Assembly: GCA_964439415.1 (NCBI GenBank)
Contig: CAYTOJ010000054.1
Location: 1 to 12,414 of the forward strand
Length of the DNA stretch: 12,414 nt
Direction: 5' to 3'
From: CAYTOJ01 sp964439415
Lineage (GTDB): Bacteria > Pseudomonadota > Alphaproteobacteria > Rickettsiales > CAZAGG01
A model generated the notes under the pieces. That model made no database searches and had not been told where the DNA came from. It worked only from the letters and a program-made list of their open reading frames with translations. The translations under genes were made by a program, and so were the position numbers. Of the stretch, positions 1-6,965 are shown piece after piece. Positions within the stretch are counted from its first letter, which is position 1. The number at the start of each line of letters is the position of its first letter.

Positions 1-53
1 CGCGCCCCTTAACAAATAAAAGATATACCGCAGAAGTCATGTAGAAAATTCAA
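1..53 (+). repeat. Right-hand end of a family C composite repeat, cut by the window edge
   Basis: The first bases match the distal part of the composite repeat at 6115-6166: both have a GCGCCCC run, then TAACAAATAAAAGATATACC and a similar tail ending in TTCAA. The rest of the element lies left of the window. A family A element follows directly, so A appears to have inserted into or against the tail of this copy. In the reading frame of the downstream lemA fragment this stretch contains a TAA at 17-19, so lemA is not continuous through it. The match to the other copies is visible by eye; the nesting order is inferred. Confidence 0.6.
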
Positions 54-199
54 TAGACCTCTTTCGGAACTCGCTGCGGTGAGCAAAATGCGCGAAGCGA
101 GCATCGCAGAAACGCAAGTGTACAAAGAAGTACATGCGGATTTGAGAAGCGCAGTGACAAGCGAGTTTGCCAGCGCAGTAGAGTTCCGAAAGAGGTCTA
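54..199 (+). mobile_element. Family A palindromic MITE-like element, copy 1 (142 bp plus TA flanks)
   Basis: The element runs from 56 to 197 and begins GACCTCTTTCGGAACTC; its last 17 bases are the exact reverse complement. It is flanked by TA at 54-55 and 198-199, as expected for a TA target duplication of the IS630/Tc1-mariner type. No transposase is encoded, so it would depend on one supplied in trans. Its reverse complement is identical at every base to the copy at 1385-1526, which implies very recent movement or gene conversion. On the plus strand one frame is open across the whole element. It separates the lemA remnant from any upstream lemA sequence. Confidence 0.85.
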
Positions 200-223
200 A
201 TATCTGAGAAAATTTCAGAGCAG

Positions 224-499
224 ATGGGCAAGTTATTAATATCAGTGGAAAATTATCCAGATCTGAAATCAGACCAGACAATGTTGCAGGCAATGCGCAG
301 TTATAATGAGGTTGAGGCGCAGATTGCAGCAGCGCGGCGTTTCTATAATTCAAATGTCAATGCTTTGAATAACAGCATACAGATATTTCCAGGATCAATA
401 TTCGCTAAACTGGCCGGAATTGCCAATATGCCTTTTTTTGAAGCGGAGCAGATAGCGCACAAATCTATTGATGCCAAGGATTACCTGGGTGGGCGCTAA
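224..499 (+). pseudogene. lemA: LemA family protein, C-terminal remnant
   Basis: The 91-residue product matches the C-terminal half of LemA proteins: a GKLLISVENYPDLKSDQ segment, then a helix with AAARRFYNSNVNALNNSIQIFP and the terminal FFEAEQ. Family members are usually near 180-200 residues and start with a membrane anchor followed by helical-bundle segments; those parts are missing. The homologous reading frame can be followed upstream of the ATG at 224 to about 203, right up to the family A element, so the gene was probably cut by repeat insertion and 224 is only a fortuitous start. The stop overlaps the next gene's ATG (TAATG at 497-501), which preserves the lemA-DUF3137 pairing. Function of LemA is poorly known. 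Truncation is clear; loss of function is inferred. Confidence 0.75.
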
Positions 500-1665
500 T
501 GTTCAGGTTTTTTAAATTAGCGCGGCTAAAGTTTGAATCCTACAAATTCACTATCCCGTTTTATTTCCGTCTGGCATTTTATAACAAGATTGAGAAAGGT
601 GACGCGCAGCCTTTGTATCTTGAGGGTTCTGATGGAAAGCCACATCCGTTTTTAGATTATCATGAAAATTATGTAGCCCCGCTGATTGGTGCTATAGAAA
701 AGAGGCGGATAAAAACGCTCAGAAATCTGCAATTCAGAACATGGCTGGCTATTCCCGTAGTTCTCTTTCTGTTGGGGGCAATACCGTTATATTGGAATGA
801 ATACGGAGACAATTTTCTAATATATATAGCCATCTTTCTTTTTGCAGCACCGTATTATTTTCATTTTATTCATCCGATTCTGAAGTTTTGTGCGCTTAAA
901 TTTTTTACTCTTTCCACGCGGCGTTTTTTAAAGCGTGGTTTTGAGTGGGCGTTATGGGTTTTAATTCCTGCGGCTACAGCGGGTATTTTATATCTTCTGC
1001 GTAATCCACATCTTGAATCATCTGAGGGTTCTCTCGGATTGTTATTATTATTGTTAATTGCCTGGTGGTTATATCAGCCGCAGAAATGGCTGAAGTTGCA
1101 TATAAAATCTGAGGTTTATCCGCCTGTATTTTCGTATTTCGGTAACAGATTCATGTATCAGGCAATCTGGAAACTGCACCTGATGGAAATTGATGATGCT
1201 GGCCTGTTGCCTCATTATCATACCTCGCGGTGTGAAGATTATATATTTGGTGTTCATGAGGAAGTGCCTTTGCAAATAGCTGAGGTATGTTTAAAACGCC
1301 ACGTTGGAATTGAAAAGCTTCGCTGGACTAAAACAGTGTTCCATGGGCTTTTCGTTACTCTCCGTATGAATAAGCCATTTAATAGACCTCTTTCGGAACT
1401 CTACTGCGCTGGCAAACTCGCTTGTCACTGCGCTTCTCAAATCCGCATGTACTTCTTTGTACACTTGCGTTTCTGCGATGCTCGCTTCGCGCATTTTGCT
1501 CACCGCAGCGAGTTCCGAAAGAGGTCTAATGGAAAAACAGTTCTGAGGAAGGATAAAGGCGGAATTTTAAATGCAATGGGCAAACTGGTGACAATGGGTA
1601 TGCAAACTGTCAGGCTGGAAGACAGTGTATTTGAGAACAAATTTGAAGTTTACAGCACAGACTAG
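499..1665 (+). CDS. DUF3137 family membrane protein, N-terminal part, with in-frame repeat and premature TAG
   Basis: A polytopic protein with hydrophobic segments at about residues 80-102, 107-127, 149-167 and 178-192, followed by a soluble region. The stretch from the FHGLFVTLRMNKPFN block to the VRLEDSVFENKFEVYSTD block is characteristic of DUF3137 proteins, which commonly sit beside lemA. Residues about 295-343 are encoded by a family A element. If the element and one TA copy (144 bp, 48 codons) are removed, the text reads NKPFN-NGKTVL, restoring the family pattern. The TAG at 1663-1665 falls where homologues continue; the same frame goes on to 1929. One base change from CAG would explain it. 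The product may therefore be truncated, read through, or not made. Function unknown. Confidence 0.75.
   Translation: MFRFFKLARLKFESYKFTIPFYFRLAFYNKIEKGDAQPLYLEGSDGKPHPFLDYHENYVAPLIGAIEKRRIKTLRNLQFRTWLAIPVVLFLLGAIPLYWNEYGDNFLIYIAIFLFAAPYYFHFIHPILKFCALKFFTLSTRRFLKRGFEWALWVLIPAATAGILYLLRNPHLESSEGSLGLLLLLLIAWWLYQPQKWLKLHIKSEVYPPVFSYFGNRFMYQAIWKLHLMEIDDAGLLPHYHTSRCEDYIFGVHEEVPLQIAEVCLKRHVGIEKLRWTKTVFHGLFVTLRMNKPFNRPLSELYCAGKLACHCASQIRMYFFVHLRFCDARFAHFAHRSEFRKRSNGKTVLRKDKGGILNAMGKLVTMGMQTVRLEDSVFENKFEVYSTD
1383..1528 (-). mobile_element. Family A element, copy 2, inserted in-frame in the DUF3137 gene
   Basis: The element spans 1385-1526 (142 bp) with TA at 1383-1384 and 1527-1528. It is the exact reverse complement of copy 1 (56-197), with no differences. 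The insertion adds 144 bp, a multiple of three, and one reading frame of this orientation has no stop, so the host gene reads through it as 48 extra residues of basic, Cys/His-containing sequence. This is the behaviour described for Rickettsia palindromic elements, but the sequence here is not one I recognise from those families. Confidence 0.88.
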
Positions 1666-1929
1666 GTAGAAGCGCGGTATTTGCTCACCACCAGTTTTAT
1701 GGAGCGGCTACTGGCAGTATCCTCACTTTTTCAGGATGCGGCTATCCAGTGCAGTTTCTACAATAACGAGTTAATTCTTATGATTCCATCAGATAAAAAC
1801 CGATTTGAGCCGGGTTCCATCTTCACGCCATATGATTTTCATAATGAAATTCAGGAAATATTATCAGAAATGGAAGCGTTCTTCAGTATCATTCATATTC
1901 TAAAACTCAATCAGGAGACAAGACTATAA
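1666..1929 (+). pseudogene. DUF3137 gene, C-terminal part downstream of the in-frame TAG
   Basis: After the TAG at 1663-1665 the same frame continues as VEARYLLTTSFMERLLAV and ends at TAA 1927-1929. VEARYLLT...MERL followed by a short beta-rich region and FEPGSIF is what DUF3137 proteins show after the FEVYSTD block, so this is the natural C-terminus of the preceding gene. Independent translation would have to start at the TTG at 1681, without a clear ribosome binding site, and would give only 82 residues. I regard it as part of a single broken gene, 499-1929. Confidence 0.75.
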
Positions 1930-1943
1930 CCACAATTAAGCGG

Positions 1944-1970
1944 TATGGTTTTAAACGTAATTTAACCATA
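1944..1970. terminator. Hairpin after the DUF3137 remnant, possible terminator
   Basis: TATGGTT at 1944-1950 pairs with AACCATA at 1964-1970, and further A/T pairs are possible inside. It lies 15 bases after the last DUF3137 codon and before the convergent RTX gene. It lacks a clear T-run, so a terminator role is only a position-based guess. Confidence 0.3.
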
Positions 1971-1977
1971 TAGGGGA

Positions 1978-2049
1978 TAAACTGCACCTCAGGATACAGG
2001 GAGCACCTATCGCACTCTTGAAGTGCGACAGGTATAGTTATCCAGTTTA
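1978..2049 (-). repeat. Family B hairpin nested in a larger palindrome between convergent genes
   Basis: The inner hairpin is ACCTATCGCACT (2005-2016) against AGTGCGACAGGT (2022-2033), a copy of the family B hairpin on the minus strand. An outer pair, TAAACTG at 1978-1984 and CAGTTTA at 2043-2049, encloses it. The outer right arm contains the TAA stop of the RTX gene (2047-2049). Its position between two converging genes would suit a bidirectional terminator, but there is no strong T-tract. Confidence 0.6.
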
Positions 2050-2865
2050 CATAAAATCGCTGGTGCTGATGCCGCGAACTCCCAGCAGCAGCACATCAAT
2101 AACCGGCAGGCTTGGTGCGGCAGCCAGGCCATCGTAGCTATAGGTTATGCGGGTTCCAAGCCCTGTGATAGTGAAGCTCAGGCTGGTGTAGGAAACTCCT
2201 GATGGAAGGCCGCTTAGAAGATCCATGCCCCTTACAAAATCTGTGATAATATCCTGCCCTAAAAGGGAGAACTCAAATATATCCCTGCCATCGCCGCCAG
2301 TTAAGGTGTTAGTGCCGGAGCCGCCGCTGATAATATCCATATCCATGCCGCCATTGATGGTGTCATTTCCGGCTCCACCACGTATAATGTCCATGCCGCC
2401 ATTGCCCAGGATCATATCATCCCCGCCGCCGCCATAGAGGCTGTCACCCAGATCAGTCAGGTCAGCCTGGCCATTGCCGCCATAGATAATATCATTACCG
2501 CCATTGCCGAAGACAACATCGAAACCATCGCCACCGACCAGCAGATCGCTTCCGTCTGCCGGGTCGGCATCACCGCTACCACCGTAAATGGTGTCAAACC
2601 CTGCACCGCCATAAACACTATCGTTATTAGAACCACCATAGAGGGCGTCATTCCCGCCGTTACCATACACAGCGTCTGAGCCTTCTGCGCCGTTTATAAC
2701 ATCGTTTCCGTCGAAAGGGTCAGAAATCCCTCTGCCGCCAATTAGAATATCATTCCCGTTCCGGCCATAGATTATATCCGAACCCAACGCCCCATATATG
2801 GTGTTGTGTTCGTTTAATCTTCCATCTAAAACATCATTATTATCAGTACCTAGCAACAGAGCCAT
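2047..2865 (-). CDS. RTX-type calcium-binding repeat protein (hemolysin-type nonapeptide repeats)
   Basis: The 272-residue product is almost entirely nonapeptide repeats of the GGxGxDxxx kind (for example GGAGNDTIN, GGSGDADPA and GNGGNDIIY) from about residue 6 to 195. In this family these fold into a calcium-bound parallel beta-roll. The remaining ~75 residues, starting with DIFEFSLLGQDIITDF, resemble the C-terminal cap and uncleaved type I secretion signal of small RTX proteins. No N-terminal signal peptide and no catalytic domain are visible, so it is a repeat-only secreted or surface protein; no ABC transporter genes are in the window. The ATG at 2865 is preceded by GGGGAAG at a good distance. 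The ~115 bases upstream (2866-2980) are AT-rich and hold no gene and no convincing promoter. Confidence 0.85.
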   Translation of the reverse strand: MALLLGTDNNDVLDGRLNEHNTIYGALGSDIIYGRNGNDILIGGRGISDPFDGNDVINGAEGSDAVYGNGGNDALYGGSNNDSVYGGAGFDTIYGGSGDADPADGSDLLVGGDGFDVVFGNGGNDIIYGGNGQADLTDLGDSLYGGGGDDMILGNGGMDIIRGGAGNDTINGGMDMDIISGGSGTNTLTGGDGRDIFEFSLLGQDIITDFVRGMDLLSGLPSGVSYTSLSFTITGLGTRITYSYDGLAAAPSLPVIDVLLLGVRGISTSDFM

Positions 2866-2978
2866 GATTCTTCCCCAGTGTTTATAGCCATAAGTATACG
2901 TAACTTTGTTGCAGTTCGTGTGCTGAATCCATGAAGATTAGATAATAGTAAAGAAATATTAATTTATAAGGGGGTGGC

Positions 2979-3168
2979 TAAAGGGCATCTCTATTAACTC
3001 GCTTATGCGAGCTTGAGTAGCGCGAAGCGAGCATCGCAGAGCGTAGGCGTGAGGAAAACGCTGAAAGCGTTTTTAGCCCTAGCCAAGTGTACTTAGGGTA
3101 CATGCGGATTTGAGAAGCGTAGCGACAAGCAAATTTGCCGCAGAAGTAGAGTTAATAGATGTGCCCTA
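2979..3168 (+). mobile_element. Family A relative (A3) with different termini, between lysA and the RTX gene
   Basis: Imperfect inverted ends AGGGCATCTCTATTAACTC (2982-3000) and its counterpart ending at 3167 match at 17 of 19 positions. TA dinucleotides sit at 2979-2980 and 3167-3168. The interior shares long blocks with family A: GCGCGAAGCGAGCATCGCAG, AAGTGTAC and GTACATGCGGATTTGAGAAG, in the same order. It also carries about 40 extra bases including the hairpin AAAACGC (3055-3061) / GCGTTTT (3067-3073). It is therefore a chimera or a diverged lineage of family A with new ends. The lysA stop codon straddles its right boundary. Confidence 0.75.
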
Positions 3169-4410
3169 TCCTTCCCAGGATAGCATTTCATCTACGCCTA
3201 TACGGCGGCGGATAATGCGCCAGGAATCGCCGTTTACAAGAATTTCAGGAATTAAAGGGCGCGTATTATAAAAGCTGGACATTACCGCGCCATAAGCCCC
3301 GGCACCGCGTATTGCCGCCAGTTCCCCCGCCTTCAGTGGGTGGGTTGCCCTTTGTGCCGCGAAAATATCCCCCGTTTCGCATACCGGGCCAACTATGTCT
3401 ATTTCCTCACGTACTGCGTTAGCTTCCGGCTCCATGACTGGTATAATCTCGTGATATGCGCCGTACATGCTTGGCCTGACCAGATCGTTCATCCCGGAAT
3501 CCAGCACCAGAAATCTGCGGTGGCCTTCATCCTTAACCCGGATAACACTGGACACTAAAATTCCGCTGTTTCCTACAATCACCCGGCCAGGCTCAAAAAT
3601 AAACAAGCCTTTGAAATCCCTGAACATACTGCGGACAATAGCAACATAACCATCCAGATTGGGGTGATCCTCCAGGCCATAGCGAATGCCGATGCCACCG
3701 CCAAGGTCGAGAGTTTCCAACTCTATGCCATCTTTTTTTAACTCAACTACAAGCAGTGCTATTTTCTCAAATGCTAAAGCAAAGGCGTGAAAATCGGTAA
3801 TCTGCGAACCTATATGGACTGATAAACCTTGGAATTTGATATGTCTAGAGTGCAGACATCTGTTTATTGCCTCTCTCGCGCGGTGGAAGGCTACACCGAA
3901 TTTACTTTCCTTCTTGCCGGTATTGATCTTGCCGTGCGTATTAGGCTCAACATCAGGGTTTATGCGTATTGCCACCGGGATTTCTCTGCCCATTGCAGCG
4001 CCTGCCATTTCAATTAAATCAAGTTCAGGCGTGGATTCTGCGTTGATCTGAAATATTCCCTCCCTGGCGGCGTATTCGATTTCCTCCAGAGTTTTGCCAA
4101 CACCTGAGAAAATTATTTTGTCCGGTTTTATTCCTGCCCGTAGTGATCTGGTAATCTCGCCGCCGGAGACTACATCAACTCCGGAACCCTCCTGCGCTAA
4201 AATCCCTAAAACCGTGAGATTTGAATTAGCTTTAGCGGCATAACAGGTCATGTGATTCAGGCCTTTGAATGCGCCGTCAAAAACCTCGTAATGCCTGCGT
4301 ATGGTGGATTCTGAATAGCAGTAGAGTGGAGTTCCCACACTTGATGCTATCTCACGCAATGCTACATTCTCAGCGTGCAGTTCTCCGCTTTTGTAGTTAA
4401 AGAAGTCCAT
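3166..4410 (-). CDS. lysA: Diaminopimelate decarboxylase
   Basis: Catalyses the PLP-dependent decarboxylation of meso-diaminopimelate to L-lysine, the last step of lysine synthesis, in the cytoplasm. The 414-residue product has the family's full set of motifs: CYAAKAN with the PLP lysine at residue 60, HIGSQI at 198-203, the glycine loop LGGGIGI near 235-241, EPGR at 272-275 and the active-site CETGD at 343-347 that reaches across the dimer. Length is normal. It is last in the argH / lptM-like / lysA cluster, starting 5 bases after the lipoprotein stop with no strong ribosome binding site of its own, which suggests coupled translation. Its TAG stop uses the TA at the border of repeat A3; without the repeat the next base would still give TAG, so the protein end is unaffected. 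Confidence 0.95.
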   Translation of the reverse strand: MDFFNYKSGELHAENVALREIASSVGTPLYCYSESTIRRHYEVFDGAFKGLNHMTCYAAKANSNLTVLGILAQEGSGVDVVSGGEITRSLRAGIKPDKIIFSGVGKTLEEIEYAAREGIFQINAESTPELDLIEMAGAAMGREIPVAIRINPDVEPNTHGKINTGKKESKFGVAFHRAREAINRCLHSRHIKFQGLSVHIGSQITDFHAFALAFEKIALLVVELKKDGIELETLDLGGGIGIRYGLEDHPNLDGYVAIVRSMFRDFKGLFIFEPGRVIVGNSGILVSSVIRVKDEGHRRFLVLDSGMNDLVRPSMYGAYHEIIPVMEPEANAVREEIDIVGPVCETGDIFAAQRATHPLKAGELAAIRGAGAYGAVMSSFYNTRPLIPEILVNGDSWRIIRRRIGVDEMLSWEG

Positions 4411-4415
4411 AGTGG

Positions 4416-4538
4416 TTATTTAGAAGTTTCTTCTAGTCTACTTTTATCAGCCTCACTTTTAGGCATCTCCAGTTTACGTTTGATACCGCAGGCTGAAATG
4501 GTAAATAAAATCAAAACAATGCTTATAATACGAGTCAT
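4416..4538 (-). CDS. lptM: Small lipoprotein, LptM (YifL)-like
   Basis: A 40-residue protein: MTRIISIVLILFTISAC, then GIKRKLEMPKSEADKS and a short charged tail. The first 16 residues form a lipoprotein signal peptide with lipobox ISAC, so residue 17 would be the lipidated cysteine after LspA cleavage. CGIKxxLxxP right after the cysteine fits the CGLKGPLxxP pattern of LptM, a small lipoprotein that in Escherichia coli assists maturation of the LptD/E LPS translocon. A gene of this type between argH and lysA is common in proteobacteria. Its ATG overlaps the argH stop by one base (TAATG), and a strong GGGAGGAG lies 8 bases upstream inside the last argH codons. Lipoprotein identity is firm; the LptM assignment rests on motif and position. 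Confidence 0.75.
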   Translation of the reverse strand: MTRIISIVLILFTISACGIKRKLEMPKSEADKSRLEETSK

Positions 4539-5941
4539 TATAAATACTCCTCCCGCGCTTTTGTTATAGCCTTTTTAATCTGTATAGGGGACGTTCCGCC
4601 TAAAGACTTTTTTGATTGCACGGAATTTTCAACGGTGAGTACATCAAAAACTTTTTTGGTGATGCGTGGCTCAATTTTCTGCATTTCTTTCAGTTCCATC
4701 TCATCCAGCCTTATGCCCTTACTCTCACAGGCCTTAACAATAGCGCCGGTTATGTGATGAGCATCGCGGAAAGGAATTTTCAGCTCCCGCACCAGCCAAT
4801 CGGCCAGGTCTGTTGCGGTGGAAAAGCCTCTCCTGGCATCCTCCAGCATTTTATCCTTATTAATCTCCATAGTTGCGATAATCCCGGCCATAACCTGAAC
4901 TGACATCAGCATATCCACACTGGCGCTTAGGACTGGTTTTTTATCCTCCTGCATGTCCTTGTTATAGGCCAGTGGCAGGCCTTTCATGGTGACAAGCAGA
5001 CCGGTGAGCGCGCCTATAACTGTTCCGGTTTTGCCCCGTATCAGCTCTGCAGAATCAGGATTCCTTTTCTGCGGCATGATTGAACTGCCGGTGGAGAATG
5101 CATCACTTAAGCGTATGAAATTAAACTGCTGGGATGACCATAAAACTATTTCCTCAGCCAGGCGGGAAAGATTTACCGCCATGATTGCCAGTACCGACAG
5201 ATATTCCAGCGCGAAATCGCGGGAGGCAACGCTATCAATGGAGTTATTTGTAGCGCCGTAGAAATCAAATTCTTTTGCTACGAAGTTACGGTCTATCGGG
5301 TGGCTGGTTCCGGCAAGGGCGGCTGAACCCAAGGGGCAGTACATGTGCCGTTCGATAAGGTCAAAAAAACGATCCTTATCACGCTGGAACATTTCAACAT
5401 AAGCCATCAGGTGATGCGCAAGGCTTATGGGTTGCGCCGTTTGCAGGTGGGTAAAGCCCGGCATTATAGTATTTATGTTTTCTTCCGCCTTATCAATCAG
5501 GCATTCCTGAAAGTCAGTAAGCAGGCTTTCAAACGCTGTGGCATGTTCAATTATAAACAGTTTAAAATCAAGCGCCACCTGGTCGTTGCGGGAGCGGGCG
5601 GTGTGCAGTTTGGAGGCCGGTTCGCCGATAATCTCTTTAAGTCTTGCTTCGATATTCATGTGAATATCCTCCAGCTCCAGCTTGAAATCGAAAGCACCGG
5701 ATTCAATTTCCGCAAAAATCTGCCCCAGACCTTTCTGGATCGCCTGCTCCTCCTTCGCGGTGATAATTTTCTGTTTCAGCAGCATACTGGCATGAATTGC
5801 GGAGCCGAGAATATCCTCCTTATACAAATTATGATCAACGGAGATTGACTGGTTGAAGTGCATCATGATGTCATCAGGTATACCCTCAAACCTGCCGCCC
5901 CACATGGCGTTGTTGTTATCATTCGATGGTTTCTTCTTCAT
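4538..5941 (-). CDS. argH: Argininosuccinate lyase
   Basis: Cleaves argininosuccinate to arginine and fumarate, the last step of arginine synthesis; a cytoplasmic homotetramer of the fumarase/aspartase superfamily. The 467-residue length is typical. Visible signatures are the N-terminal MWGGRF, HTARSRNDQ at 113-121, GFTHLQTAQP at 162-171 with the catalytic histidine, and the superfamily signature GSSIMPQKRNP at 285-295 with the catalytic serine loop. The ATG at 5941 has AGAGG five bases upstream. It leads the argH / lptM-like / lysA cluster, with a one-base overlap to the lipoprotein gene. A 17-base palindrome lies just upstream. Confidence 0.96.
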   Translation of the reverse strand: MKKKPSNDNNNAMWGGRFEGIPDDIMMHFNQSISVDHNLYKEDILGSAIHASMLLKQKIITAKEEQAIQKGLGQIFAEIESGAFDFKLELEDIHMNIEARLKEIIGEPASKLHTARSRNDQVALDFKLFIIEHATAFESLLTDFQECLIDKAEENINTIMPGFTHLQTAQPISLAHHLMAYVEMFQRDKDRFFDLIERHMYCPLGSAALAGTSHPIDRNFVAKEFDFYGATNNSIDSVASRDFALEYLSVLAIMAVNLSRLAEEIVLWSSQQFNFIRLSDAFSTGSSIMPQKRNPDSAELIRGKTGTVIGALTGLLVTMKGLPLAYNKDMQEDKKPVLSASVDMLMSVQVMAGIIATMEINKDKMLEDARRGFSTATDLADWLVRELKIPFRDAHHITGAIVKACESKGIRLDEMELKEMQKIEPRITKKVFDVLTVENSVQSKKSLGGTSPIQIKKAITKAREEYL

Positions 5942-5955
5942 GCAGCCTCTGAATT

Positions 5956-5972
5956 TGCATGAAAGTCATGCA
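5956..5972. promoter_or_regulatory. Palindrome upstream of argH
   Basis: TGCATGA, a 3-base centre and TCATGCA form a perfect 7-bp inverted repeat 15 bases upstream of the argH start. It could be an operator, or a hairpin in the argH leader. On the plus strand it is followed by CTTTTT, as in an intrinsic terminator, but no plus-strand gene precedes it. The role is undetermined. Confidence 0.35.
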
Positions 5973-6014
5973 CTTTTTACGATTAATGGCAAAGGGAAAT
6001 AAACGTTCATAAAA

Positions 6015-6191
6015 GCACTTCAGTGCAAGGTATACTCCTCGCATTTCAAGAATTGACATTTGGAGCGTAGCGACCTGCGCCAGCGCGTAGGGGGGAGGCC
6101 ATAGGCCGGGGGGTGCGCCCCCCTAACAAATAAAAGATATACCGCCGGAGTGAAAGAGAAAATTTCAACCCTTCAAACGATAGCGGTATAT
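6015..6191 (+). repeat. Family C composite repeat between the pilin gene and argH
   Basis: In order: a mini-hairpin GCACT/AGTGC (6015-6026); the left end TATACTCCTCGC (6031-6042); a GC-rich core from GGAGCGTAGCGAC (6062) through GGCC/GGCC and G6/C6 inverted repeats to about 6124; the linker TAACAAATAAAAGATATACC; and a right segment from ATACCGC to GCGGTATATA (6182-6191). The core matches the copy inside lpxK (about 11470-11532) almost base for base, and the linker matches the first bases of the window. No coding sequence is supported here; the repeat fills most of the 261-base gap. Confidence 0.75.
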
Positions 6192-6202
6192 ATGAAAGTT
6201 GG

Positions 6203-6913
6203 TTATTCCAGCAGGAACATCAGGTTGCAGGTGGTGCTATCATAGGTGATATAATACGCTGAAGATGCAGGAGCGTTGAGGGAACTGCCGGAAGTCTCGC
6301 AATACCCAATGCTTCTGTATGTGCGCACTTTACCTGTTCCTGGAATGCCATCATCCAGTTTTTTATCAATGTTGTATGCATCAACAGGTTTGAAAGCGCC
6401 ACCGTATGTATAATCATTTGATATTTCTTTCCCGAAAATAAATAAATTTCCGTAAGGGACACCATTCCAATACCATACGCTTCCTGTTTGTGTGGGTATA
6501 TAGAGGAAGGTATAGCCTGCTTTAGACACAGCTTTTGATGCCGGTACATTTGTCCCCACTACCGAATGAGCAACTCCATTCGGGCCGGCGAGGCCTGTAT
6601 AGCTTCCTGGGTAAAGTCCCGCCGCTGCAAGATGTTTCCATGCGGCATAACCTTCTCCTGCACCATTCGCTGCGGCTGCATTGTCCATGGTCTCATCCCC
6701 ATCACCATTGGTCTCGCCGGAGAGGTAGGTGGAGATGTTATAACAATCACCTGGTATACAGTTGTATTTAAGGTAAAAAGCGTTGACTGCGGTTTTGATC
6801 TGCTCCTGCTCGCTGATTACCTTGCCCATCTTGGCTGCTCTGATCAAATCCGCCCCGGCGAGAATGCCACCTACCAGAAGGCCAATAATCACCAGAACAA
6901 TGGATAACTCCAC
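6203..6913 (-). CDS. Type IV prepilin-like / pseudopilin protein with displaced leader
   Basis: The product has a class III prepilin N-terminus: reading upstream of the GTG at 6913 in the same frame gives KNSGFTLVELSIVLVIIGLL, with prepilin peptidase cleavage expected after the glycine and Glu at +5, then a hydrophobic helix. The body of ~210 residues has NGDGDET and GYAAWKHLAAAGLYPG segments seen in many proteobacterial pseudopilin-like proteins, and a C-terminal cysteine pair that could form a disulfide. A start at 6913 would delete the leader, so it is unlikely to be real. The leader frame is open to a TAA at 6992-6994 but contains no ATG, GTG or TTG before 6913. The ATG at 6945 would give MSSRKNSG-FTLVE if the A5 tract at 6930-6934 had one more base. 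An ATG at 7004 would be in frame if one heptamer repeat were lost. Function in pilus or secretion assembly is unassigned. Confidence 0.75.
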   Translation of the reverse strand: MELSIVLVIIGLLVGGILAGADLIRAAKMGKVISEQEQIKTAVNAFYLKYNCIPGDCYNISTYLSGETNGDGDETMDNAAAANGAGEGYAAWKHLAAAGLYPGSYTGLAGPNGVAHSVVGTNVPASKAVSKAGYTFLYIPTQTGSVWYWNGVPYGNLFIFGKEISNDYTYGGAFKPVDAYNIDKKLDDGIPGTGKVRTYRSIGYCETSGSSLNAPASSAYYITYDSTTCNLMFLLE

Positions 6914-6965
6914 CAGTGTAAAACCGCTGTTTTTCTGCTTGACATACTCTAAAAGCCTTTCACAC

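Noticed and set aside
1663..1665. TAG in the DUF3137 frame as a recoded sense codon or programmed readthrough
   Set aside because: lysA in the same window ends with TAG as an ordinary stop, no suppressor context is visible, and neighbouring lemA is also broken, so a nonsense mutation is simpler.
2225..2437. Proline-rich plus-strand open frame
   Set aside because: It is the antisense shadow of the Gly/Asp repeats of the RTX gene.
2866..2980. Promoter for the RTX gene (TATACT and TATAAA hexamers)
   Set aside because: Neither hexamer has a recognisable -35 box at a suitable distance, so I do not list a promoter.
3166..3168. Repeat A3 providing a new stop codon and truncating lysA
   Set aside because: Joining the sequence across the element at TA gives TA followed by G on the minus strand, so the stop would be TAG with or without the insertion.
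5345..5848. 167-codon plus-strand open frame
   Set aside because: It lies wholly inside argH on the opposite strand, and its product shows no recognisable motif; argH is unambiguous.
6911..6913. GTG as the true start of the prepilin-like gene
   Set aside because: It lies after the conserved GFTL of the prepilin cleavage site, so translation from it would remove the leader and processing site.
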